This document shows positions 57,562 through 64,000 of a stretch of DNA of 64,000 nucleotides, piece after piece. The notes beneath the pieces were generated by a model. It saw only the letters and a list, made by a program, of their open reading frames with translations. It searched no databases and was not told where the DNA came from. Position numbers and translations under genes: made by a program. Position 1 is the stretch's first letter. Every line of letters starts with the position of its first letter. The stretch is taken from NCBI GenBank assembly GCA_023957975.1, contig JAMLGM010000003.1, forward strand, positions 183,501 through 247,500, in the 5' to 3' direction. The DNA is from Microthrixaceae bacterium (GTDB taxonomy: Bacteria > Actinomycetota > Acidimicrobiia > Acidimicrobiales > Microtrichaceae).

Positions 57562-58413
57562 ATGGCACGTTCCGCCCGTTTCCGTTCCGCCGCTGCTGCA
57601 CTCGCCGCCGCAGCCCTGCTCGCCGCCGCGACGGGTTGCAGCAGCGATGATGACGCCTCCGGCTCGAACTCGCAGGACACCAGCGGTGCTGGGTCCTCGA
57701 CGATCAGCATGCTGGCAGACCTCGCGGGGAAGAAGATCGGTGTGCAGTCCGGCACCACCGGTGAGTCCTACGCGAACGAGCACGCCCCGAGCGACGCTGA
57801 GGTTGTGGCGTTCGACGACACCGTCGGGCTGTTCGGAGCGATGGAATCGGGTGAGATCGACGCGATCCTTCAGGACTTCCCGGTCAACGCCTACCGGACC
57901 ATCCAGGATTCCTCCCTCCAGGTCGTCGAGACCTACAAGACCGACGAACAGTACGGCTTCGCGGTCGAGACCGGCTCGGAACTGAAGGCGGAACTCGACG
58001 GTGCACTCGCTGAGGTTCGCGACGACGGAACCTACGACCTGATCTTCAACAAGTGGTTCCCCGAGGACGGCAACGCCGGGCCGGGGGCCGAGGACTCCGA
58101 CGTCGAAGGGTCGCGGACGCTCAAGGTGTGCTCCGACATCCCCTACGAGCCGATGGAGTTCGAAGGCGACGGACCACGCGGTCTGAACTACACCGGCTTC
58201 GACATCGAACTGTTGGACGCGATGGCCGTCAAGATCGACGCGAATCTTGAGATCCTTGCGGTGCCCTTCGACGGCATTCTCGGCAACCTGGCGTCTGGAA
58301 CCTGCGACGTTGTGGCCTCATCGGTCACCATCACCGAGGAGCGTGAGCAGGAAGTCGACTTCACCGAGCCGTACTTCGACGCCGACCAGTCGTTGCTGGT
58401 GAAGAAGGACTGA
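57562..58413 (+). CDS. amino-acid ABC transporter binding lipoprotein with circularly permuted domain order
   Basis: A 283-residue lipoprotein (lipobox ending at Cys26). Ordinary family 3 binding proteins begin with LKV-type sequence, run through GFDIELLDA and VDFTEPY, then continue with LADLAGKKIGVQSG and end near the IFNKWF motif. Here the order is reversed. LADLAGKKIGVQSGTTGE to YDLIFNKWFPED occupies residues 49-168, a linker spans 169-185, and TLKVCSDIPYEPMEF to FTEPYFDADQSLLVKKD occupies 187-283. All pieces are present once. GAGGAG lies eight bases before the ATG. The permease and ATPase genes follow directly. Confidence 0.88.
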   Translation: MARSARFRSAAAALAAAALLAAATGCSSDDDASGSNSQDTSGAGSSTISMLADLAGKKIGVQSGTTGESYANEHAPSDAEVVAFDDTVGLFGAMESGEIDAILQDFPVNAYRTIQDSSLQVVETYKTDEQYGFAVETGSELKAELDGALAEVRDDGTYDLIFNKWFPEDGNAGPGAEDSDVEGSRTLKVCSDIPYEPMEFEGDGPRGLNYTGFDIELLDAMAVKIDANLEILAVPFDGILGNLASGTCDVVASSVTITEEREQEVDFTEPYFDADQSLLVKKD

Positions 58414-58431
58414 TGTTCTTTCGGAGGTCAC

Positions 58432-59319
58432 GTGCCTTCTGACGAGCAGGCAGAGCCGACGATCACCATGACCGACCCCAGCCCTCACGGCGCGCATTTC
58501 GGCGAGCCGGAGATCTACCGGTCCGGACGACGCAAACGCGTCGCCTCCACCCGACGCCGCTTGGCCGCGTACGCGCTCGGGGTGGCCATCTTGGTGATCG
58601 TCGGCCTCGCGGCCGACTGGGACAAGTTGTCGACGAGCTTCTTGAACACGGAGAAGTTCATCGATCAGTTCCCGGAAATCGTCACGATCGCGGCCAAAAA
58701 CACCGTCTTGTACACCGTGTCGTCGTTCATCGGTGGCGTGGTGTTGGGCACGATCATGGCGTTGCTGCGACTCAGTTCCATCCGGGCCTACCGGTGGTTT
58801 GCCGCGGTCTACATCGAGGTGTTCCGCGGCCTTCCTGCGCTCCTCACGATCGTGCTCGTCGGCTTCGCGGTGCCGATCGCATTCGGTCTCCGGTTTCCGA
58901 GCATTTTCGGGTTGCCGACGGGAGGCATCATCGGGCTGTCGCTGGTGGCCGGCGCCTACCTCGCGGAGACGCTGCGTGCGGGCATTCAGGCGGTTCCGAA
59001 CGGCCACATTGAAGCAGCGCGTTCGCTGGGGATGAGCCACGGCCAAACCTTGCGCAAGGTCGTACTGCCTCAAGCCTTTCGCATCGTGATTCCACCGTTG
59101 ACAAACGAACTGGTCCTGTTGATCAAGGACACCTCGCTGCTGTCGGTTCTCGGCGTGTCGGTGACCAGTAAGGAGATCACCAAGTTCGCGCGTGACGCAT
59201 CCGGGCAGGGCTGGAACTACACCCCGCTACTCGTGGGTGGCCTGATGTATCTCATGATTACCATCCCGTTGACGCGACTCGTCGCCTACCTCGAGAAGCG
59301 AAACGAGCGGATCCGATGA
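58432..59319 (+). CDS. amino-acid ABC transporter permease (HisM/GlnP family)
   Basis: A 295-residue inner-membrane protein. A 45-residue polar N-terminal extension precedes five or six transmembrane helices. The EAA loop reads [25 protein letters not shown], and the [12 protein letters not shown] segment is typical of polar amino-acid permeases. It starts at a GTG 18 bases after the binding-protein gene and overlaps the ATPase gene by four bases. It probably forms a homodimer, since only one permease gene is present. The substrate is unknown, perhaps Gln, Glu, Asp or a polar analogue. Confidence 0.92.
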   Translation: MPSDEQAEPTITMTDPSPHGAHFGEPEIYRSGRRKRVASTRRRLAAYALGVAILVIVGLAADWDKLSTSFLNTEKFIDQFPEIVTIAAKNTVLYTVSSFIGGVVLGTIMALLRLSSIRAYRWFAAVYIEVFRGLPALLTIVLVGFAVPIAFGLRFPSIFGLPTGGIIGLSLVAGAYLAETLRAGIQAVPNGHIEAARSLGMSHGQTLRKVVLPQAFRIVIPPLTNELVLLIKDTSLLSVLGVSVTSKEITKFARDASGQGWNYTPLLVGGLMYLMITIPLTRLVAYLEKRNERIR

Positions 59320-60053
59320 CCGCGGCGATTCAACTCCTCGGCCTACGAAAGTCCTTTGGCGACAACGAGGTGCTTCGGGGCATCGACCTGTCGATCGAGG
59401 TGGGCACCGTCGTGTGCATCATCGGCGCGTCGGGTTCGGGTAAATCGACGCTGCTTCGCTGTGTGAACCGGCTGGAAGAGCCTTCGGGCGGATCGGTGTT
59501 GATCGACGGCGTCGACATCACACACCCCGACACCGACCTCGACCTGGTGCGTCAACGCATCGGCATGGTTTTTCAGCATTTCAATCTGTTTCCTCATCTC
59601 AGCGTGCTCGGCAACGTCACGCTCGCCCAGAAGATGGTGTTGAAACGATCCGACGCCGAAGCCGTCGACGTGGCAACGAAGATGCTGGAACGGGTCGGAT
59701 TGGCCGACAAGGTCGAGGCGTTCCCCTCGCAGCTTTCCGGCGGGCAGCAACAACGGGTCGCGATCGCCCGGGCACTTGCGATGAATCCGCAGATGATGCT
59801 GTTCGACGAGGCGACCAGCGCGCTCGACCCCGAACTCGTCGGCGATGTGCTCTCGGTGATGCGTCAACTCGCCTCGGAAGGCATGACGATGCTTGTGGTG
59901 ACCCACGAGATGGGATTTGCCCGAGAGGTTGCGGACCACGTGGTGTTCATGGACCAGGGGGTTATCTGCGAACAGGGGCCGCCGACGGAGTTCTTCGCGA
60001 ACCCGACCCGGGACCGTACGCGGCAGTTCCTCGAACGGGTGCTCGACCACTGA
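59316..60053 (+). CDS. amino-acid ABC transporter ATP-binding protein (GlnQ-like)
   Basis: A 245-residue ATPase with Walker [11 protein letters not shown]-loop [11 protein letters not shown], signature [15 protein letters not shown], Walker [14 protein letters not shown] and switch His in VTHEMGFA. The FNLFPH segment is characteristic of the polar amino-acid class. ATG overlaps the permease stop (ATGA). The stop is followed by a 17-base tandem duplication. It powers import through the preceding permease. Confidence 0.95.
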   Translation: MTAAIQLLGLRKSFGDNEVLRGIDLSIEVGTVVCIIGASGSGKSTLLRCVNRLEEPSGGSVLIDGVDITHPDTDLDLVRQRIGMVFQHFNLFPHLSVLGNVTLAQKMVLKRSDAEAVDVATKMLERVGLADKVEAFPSQLSGGQQQRVAIARALAMNPQMMLFDEATSALDPELVGDVLSVMRQLASEGMTMLVVTHEMGFAREVADHVVFMDQGVICEQGPPTEFFANPTRDRTRQFLERVLDH

Positions 60054-60087
60054 GACTCCGGCGCAACGGCGACTCCGGCGCAACGGC
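60054..60087 (+). repeat. 17-bp tandem duplication after the ATPase gene
   Basis: Two adjacent perfect copies of GACTCCGGCGCAACGGC start right after the TGA stop. There is no coding role and no stem that would make a terminator. Confidence 0.85.
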
Positions 60088-60121
60088 CGATCGGCGCACG
60101 GATGCTGCATGGCGGCTTCGG

Positions 60122-60127
60122 TAGGCT
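60122..60127 (+). promoter_or_regulatory. -10-like box (TAGGCT), probable leaderless promoter
   Basis: TAGGCT exactly six bases before the GTG at 60134, the same box and spacing as at the kinase gene at 23611. Confidence 0.5.
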
Positions 60128-60133
60128 CGCGTT

Positions 60134-60460
60134 GTGGCTTGGCTCGTACGAGATGGTGACGTCCTGGCGAGTCTGGAGATCGCCGACTCAAGGCGGACGC
60201 GTATGCGCGGACTGATCGGTCTCGACGGATTCGACGGCGCCCTGTACCTGCCGAAGGTCACCTCGGTTCATACGTTCGGGATGCGGTTTCCGATCGATGT
60301 GGCCTTCGTCGACGAGGACATGGCCGTGATTCGGGTCGCAACTCTGAAGCGGTGGCGGGTCACCCCGTTCGTGCGGGGGGCCGCCGGGGTGATCGAGGCC
60401 GAGGCCGGCCTGTTCCAGAAGTGGGGAATCTGCTGCGGCGACGAGTTGGGTATTCGATGA
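60134..60460 (+). CDS. DUF192-family protein
   Basis: A 108-residue protein. The DUF192 core is visible: RGLIGLDGFDGALYL near the N-terminus, HTFGMRFPIDVAFVDEDM and AAGVIEAEAGLFQKWGICCGDEL. It lacks a signal peptide, although many members are secreted. The function of the family is unknown. The stop overlaps the rsmI start (ATGA), so it is co-translated with the rRNA methylase. The start is a GTG with no ribosome binding site and a box at the leaderless distance. Confidence 0.85.
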   Translation: MAWLVRDGDVLASLEIADSRRTRMRGLIGLDGFDGALYLPKVTSVHTFGMRFPIDVAFVDEDMAVIRVATLKRWRVTPFVRGAAGVIEAEAGLFQKWGICCGDELGIR

Positions 60461-61302
60461 CCCGCCCGACCCCGACCCCGATCTCACTCGTCGCCACTCC
60501 CATCGGAAACCTCGGCGACATCAGCTCACGAGCGGTGAAGGCCCTGACCGACGCGACACTGATCGCGTGCGAGGACACGAGGCGCACCGGCCAACTGCTC
60601 CGGCATCTCGGCATCGGCCATCGCCCCTTCGTCGTGCTCAACGATCACACCGAACGCGAGGTGGTCGACCGTTTGGTTGCGGCGGCGACCGGTGGCGAGC
60701 GGGTCGCATTGGTCTCCGATGCCGGAATGCCGGCGATTTCGGATCCCGGCTACCTGCTGGTGCGAGCCGCGATCGCCGCCGGGGTCGATGTCGAAGTCAT
60801 ACCGGGCCCGTCAGCATCGTTGGCTGCTCTGGTCGTTTCAGGACTGGCGACCGATCGGTTCGTGTTCGAAGGGTTCCTTCCGCGTAAAGGTGCTGAGCGT
60901 TCGCGCCGCCTCGCCGACGTCGCATCGCAACCGCGTACCGTCGTGCTCTACGAGGCTCCCCACCGGGTGCGCAGAACCGTGGCTGACCTTGTCGACGTCT
61001 GCGATCCAGAGCGTCGCGTTGCGCTCGCTCGGGAGCTCACCAAGCTCCACGAGGAGGTGTGGCGCGGCACCCTCGCTCAGGCGGTAGTGCACCTCGACGA
61101 ACGCGAACCCCGGGGGGAGTATGTGGTCGTCCTGGAAGGAGCCGCGGCGGAGATGGCGACGGCCGACGATGTGGCCGCAGAGCTTTCGGCACTGCTGGAA
61201 TCGGGGATGAGCACGAAGGGCGCCGCAGCCGAGGTTGCGGCCCGTCACGGAGTTCCCAAACGGGATCTGTACGGTCTCGCACTCGAACTGCAGCAACGTT
61301 GA
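60457..61302 (+). CDS. rsmI: 16S rRNA (cytidine1402-2'-O)-methyltransferase RsmI
   Basis: A 281-residue SAM-dependent methylase of the tetrapyrrole-methylase fold. The N-terminal motif ISLVATPIGNLGDIS, ACEDTRRTGQLL, VALVSDAGMPAISDPGYLLV, and the VIPGPSASLAALVVSGL motif are all typical. It modifies the 2'-O of C1402 in 16S rRNA at the P site. The ATG at 60457 gives the usual length of about 280. A longer frame upstream overlaps DUF192. Confidence 0.95.
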   Translation: MTRPTPTPISLVATPIGNLGDISSRAVKALTDATLIACEDTRRTGQLLRHLGIGHRPFVVLNDHTEREVVDRLVAAATGGERVALVSDAGMPAISDPGYLLVRAAIAAGVDVEVIPGPSASLAALVVSGLATDRFVFEGFLPRKGAERSRRLADVASQPRTVVLYEAPHRVRRTVADLVDVCDPERRVALARELTKLHEEVWRGTLAQAVVHLDEREPRGEYVVVLEGAAAEMATADDVAAELSALLESGMSTKGAAAEVAARHGVPKRDLYGLALELQQR

Positions 61303-61366
61303 CCAGCGTGAGGCGTTGGCCGAAACGTTGACCTTCATCCCCTTGGCGTCGGGCTGTCGCCCAGCG

Positions 61367-63067
61367 CTAAGGATCGAGTCGGGTTCGAAGATCTTCGGCG
61401 AGTTCCCGGCAGCGGCGTTCACCTCGAGTGCGGGCGGCTTGCACATCGTGTGGCCCGGCGGCCTGCTCGATCACCTCGATGTAGCACTTGAGCTTCGTCT
61501 CGGTGCCCGACGGCCGAATCACGATTCGCTCGCCGTTGGCCAAAAACCACCGCAACACATCGGGGGCGGGGCGATCGTGGGAAGCGACGTCCACCTCGGC
61601 GAAGGCGATCGACGGATCGGCGATGAGCGACCGGGTCGCCGCCTCGACACGAGAGCGGCCCTCGGGTCCGGTCGGCCGGATCGAGAAGTTGTGGGTCACG
61701 TGCGCCCCGTAGCGGAGCGCGAGATCATCGAGGATCTGCTGCGGGCACCGATCGTCGCCAGCCCAGCCGGCGAACAAATCGCAGGTCGCCACCGCCGCGG
61801 AGATGCCGTCTTTGTCGCGGAGGCCGCCGACCGCATTGCCCATCGCCTCCTCGTACGCGAGCACCTGATCGAGATCGGGGCGCTCCATTCCCGGCCGACA
61901 CAGCCATTTGAACCCGGTGAGTGTTTCGCGAAACTCCGCACCCGCATCAGCCGCGATCGCTGCGAGCAGCCGCGACGACACCACGGAGGTCACCAGAAGT
62001 GCTGGCGCCGTAAATTCGGGGGAGCGACGCTCGAGCAGTCCGATGGCCAACAGCGCACCCAACTCGTCTCCGCTCAACACCCGGAATCGGCGATCGCCAT
62101 CAGCGATGGCCACAGCGAGACGGTCGGCGTCGGGGTCGAGCGCGAGGGCCACGTCCGCATCGATGCGTTCGGCGAGGGAGAGGAGTCGCTCGGTGGCCGC
62201 GGGCTCCTCGGGGTTCGGGGACCCGACGGTCGTGAAGTCCGGGTCTGGCAGTTCCTGTTCGGAGACGAAGGTCACGTCGTTGAACCCGACTGCTGCAAGA
62301 CAGCGGCCGAGCAGGTGAGCCCCGACGCCGTGAAGTGCCGTCGCAGCGATCGTCATCTCAGAGCGTCGAACTGCAGGCGGTGTGCCTGAATCGATGAGTG
62401 CACCGACCATGTCGACGTAGGCATCGGCGAGTGTCGCGGGCGCGAACTCGGGCGGCGTGGGAGCCCCGAGTGGATCCCGTGTCGCGAACTCGGCGATTGC
62501 CGCACCGACCCACCCGTCGATCGGCGGGATGATCTGCGCGCCGTCGGACCAGTACACCTTGATGCCGTTGTCCTGTGGCGGGTTGTGCGATGCGGTGATC
62601 ACGAGGCCGGCGACTGCGCCGAGGTGCCGTACACCCCACGCCACCAACGGCGTCGGGGCGTAGCCGTCGATCAGCCGACTCGAGATGCCAGCGGCTGCGA
62701 AGACGTCGACGACGTCATGAGCGAAGGCCTCCGACTGGTGGCGGGCATCGCGGCCGATCAGGACGAACCGGCCGGCAAGGTCGGGAACGTGGCGATGCAG
62801 CGTCGACGCGAGGGCAGCCGCGACCTGTCGCACGACGAGGCGATTCATCCGGTTGGGGCCGGCGCCGAGGGTTCCCCGAATACCTGCGGTGCCGAACCCG
62901 AGTCGACCAGAGAGGCGATCGTCGAGTTCGGAGGCATCGCCATGGTGGATCGTGCGCTCCACGACTGCGTGAAGCTCGGCGCGGGTCGCCGGGTCGGGAT
63001 CGATTGCGAGCCAGGCGTCCGCCGCTCGCAACAACGAATCGAGTTGCTCGGCCGGCCGCGGGTCCAT
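61367..63067 (-). CDS. phosphohexomutase (phosphoglucomutase/phosphomannomutase, PgcA-like)
   Basis: A 566-residue alpha-D-phosphohexomutase. It shows the substrate-entry motif GFGTAGIRGTLGAG, the active-site phosphoserine in TASHNPPQDNGIKVY, the metal loop DPDADRLAVA, the sugar-binding YEEAMGNAVGG and the phosphate-binding RPSGTETKLKCY. It interconverts hexose 1- and 6-phosphates and could also act on phosphopentoses. Length fits the long PgcA/PGM2-like group. I take the ATG at 63067 (GGAAG nearby). The frame continues upstream across the divergent kinase start. Confidence 0.92.
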   Translation of the reverse strand: MDPRPAEQLDSLLRAADAWLAIDPDPATRAELHAVVERTIHHGDASELDDRLSGRLGFGTAGIRGTLGAGPNRMNRLVVRQVAAALASTLHRHVPDLAGRFVLIGRDARHQSEAFAHDVVDVFAAAGISSRLIDGYAPTPLVAWGVRHLGAVAGLVITASHNPPQDNGIKVYWSDGAQIIPPIDGWVGAAIAEFATRDPLGAPTPPEFAPATLADAYVDMVGALIDSGTPPAVRRSEMTIAATALHGVGAHLLGRCLAAVGFNDVTFVSEQELPDPDFTTVGSPNPEEPAATERLLSLAERIDADVALALDPDADRLAVAIADGDRRFRVLSGDELGALLAIGLLERRSPEFTAPALLVTSVVSSRLLAAIAADAGAEFRETLTGFKWLCRPGMERPDLDQVLAYEEAMGNAVGGLRDKDGISAAVATCDLFAGWAGDDRCPQQILDDLALRYGAHVTHNFSIRPTGPEGRSRVEAATRSLIADPSIAFAEVDVASHDRPAPDVLRWFLANGERIVIRPSGTETKLKCYIEVIEQAAGPHDVQAARTRGERRCRELAEDLRTRLDP

Positions 63068-63081
63068 GGAGGTCTTCCTAC

Positions 63082-63087
63082 TACGCT
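63082..63087 (+). promoter_or_regulatory. -10-like box (TACGCT), probable leaderless promoter of the kinase gene
   Basis: TACGCT seven bases before the ATG at 63095, in the 27-base gap separating two divergent start codons. Confidence 0.5.
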
Positions 63088-63094
63088 TCTCGCC

Positions 63095-64000
63095 ATGAGT
63101 GAACCCACGATCGATGTTGTCGGGATCGGCAACGCCCTCGTCGATGTCATCTCCTCCGAAAGCCACGAATTCGTCGCTTCCCAAGGCCTGGTCCCGGGGT
63201 CGATGAATCTGATCGACGAGGACCGCCGCGAGGAGCTCTACTCAGCGATGGGGGTCGGCACCGAGGTGAGCGGGGGCTCGGGTGCCAACACGACGGTGGG
63301 AGTCGCCTCGCTTGGCGGTACCGCCCACTACCTCGGGCGGGTGCGCGCCGATCAACTCGGCGAGGTGTTCGCCCACGACATCAAGGCCGCCGGCGTCGGC
63401 TATTCGACGCCGTTGGCGACGGACGGACCTGCGACCGGGTGCTGTTTGATCCTCGTCACCGGCGATGGTCAACGCACGATGAACACCTACCTCGGGGCAT
63501 CGAGCCTGTTTTGCGAATCCGACGTGGACGCCGAGGTGATCAGGTCCGGGCGGATCCTCTACCTCGAGGGGTATCTCTTCGACCCGCCCGCGGCGCAGCA
63601 GGCATTCAGGTACGCAGCCGCGGTCGCCCACGAGGCAGGACGACAGGTCGCGTTGACGCTCTCGGACGGGTTCTGTGTCGATCGGCATCGCGACGCGTTC
63701 CGGGCCTTGTTCGACAGCCACGTCGACCTGGTCTTCGCCAACGAGTCGGAATTGTGCTCGTTGTACGAGACCTCCGACTTCGACGCCGCACTTGAGCAGA
63801 TCCGCGATGACGTTCCGCTGGCGGTGATCACCCGCAGCGAAAAAGGTTCCGTCATCGTCAACGGGGTCGATACGGTCACGGTTGCCGCTGCGCCCGTCGA
63901 GCGGGTCGTCGACACGACGGGAGCCGGCGACCTCTACGCGGCCGGATTCCTGTACGGGCTGGCTAGGGGATACGACCTCGAGCGGTGCGGAACGGTCGCA
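63095..64000 (+). CDS. PfkB-family adenosine-kinase-like protein, 3' truncated by window edge
   Basis: Open from the ATG at 63095 to the last base with no stop, giving 302 visible residues. The PfkB fold shows VVGIGNALVDVISS, VSGGSGANTTVGVASLGG (substrate site), RTMNTYLGAS and the anion-hole/catalytic motif VVDTTGAGDLYAAGFLYG with Asp as base. The sequence resembles the adenosine-kinase group (YLEGYLFDPP, LTLSDGFCVDRHR). It phosphorylates a nucleoside or sugar with ATP. About 20-40 residues are expected beyond the window. Confidence 0.9.
   Translation, partial: MSEPTIDVVGIGNALVDVISSESHEFVASQGLVPGSMNLIDEDRREELYSAMGVGTEVSGGSGANTTVGVASLGGTAHYLGRVRADQLGEVFAHDIKAAGVGYSTPLATDGPATGCCLILVTGDGQRTMNTYLGASSLFCESDVDAEVIRSGRILYLEGYLFDPPAAQQAFRYAAAVAHEAGRQVALTLSDGFCVDRHRDAFRALFDSHVDLVFANESELCSLYETSDFDAALEQIRDDVPLAVITRSEKGSVIVNGVDTVTVAAAPVERVVDTTGAGDLYAAGFLYGLARGYDLERCGTVA

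Noticed and set aside
1..64000. tRNA, rRNA, CRISPR arrays, insertion sequences, riboswitches and prophage genes.
   Set aside because: I looked through all intergenic regions for cloverleaf arms, regular repeats, transposase motifs and known leader patterns, and saw none. All gaps between genes are shorter than about 250 bases.

Overview
The window is a dense, GC-rich chromosomal segment from an aerobic actinobacterium. I infer this from an MftA-type mycofactocin precursor, DevR/DevS-like signalling, a small bL37-like ribosomal protein, many GTG/TTG starts and lipoproteins, and the frequent placement of a TANNNT box 6-8 bases upstream of a start codon, which suggests leaderless mRNAs. The mix of mycofactocin with ETF/FixCX-like genes and sterol-type genes fits an acidimicrobial (Ilumatobacter-like) lineage, but that placement is inference. 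No tRNA, rRNA, CRISPR array, insertion sequence or phage gene was seen, and no stretch over 300 bases lacks a gene or gene relic.

Layout. 1-9957: end of a MacB/FtsX-type permease, a relic of a class III aminotransferase, an excalibur lipoprotein, a secreted DUF6351-type protein paired with an HxD...H oxygenase-like protein, an ABC exporter, then folD-metF. 10051-13492: three overlapping prepilin-like genes. 13593-14933: a sugar transferase on the other strand. 15079-33404: the mycofactocin locus in two blocks, mftA-mftB-mftC-OYE1-OYE2 and etfA-fixC-fixX-etfB-mftE-SDR-mftF. Between them lie a cupredoxin-like lipoprotein, a membrane-anchored multicopper oxidase, a DevR-like regulator, a DevS-like kinase, a patatin and an EEP-family lipoprotein. 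33402-41790: a sterol-catabolism-like set (two DUF35-type proteins, two thiolase-fold proteins lacking the usual nucleophile Cys, Rieske oxygenase, amidohydrolase, serine hydrolase, 3Fe-4S ferredoxin, ferredoxin reductase) with three KstR-like operators. 41807-51185: lysoplasmalogenase-like protein, M1 aminopeptidase, enoyl-CoA hydratase, FadE5-like acyl-CoA dehydrogenase, lipoprotein, VOC protein, queuosine-precursor transporter and bL37. 51323-64000: YihY, PHP and GDSL proteins, a DsbB plus two thioredoxin-like proteins, ychF, an amino-acid ABC transporter whose binding protein appears circularly permuted, DUF192, rsmI, a phosphohexomutase and a truncated adenosine-kinase-like gene.

How they may work together. 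MftA/B/C/E/F make and glycosylate the peptide-derived redox cofactor. The OYE proteins and the SDR would be its partner enzymes, and the ETF/FixC/FixX set would pass electrons from it to the quinone pool. The DevR/DevS pair, with a DosR-like box in front of the multicopper oxidase, suggests oxygen- or redox-responsive control inside this locus. The adjoining KstR-like regulon suggests that sterol or similar lipid oxidation is one source of the substrates.
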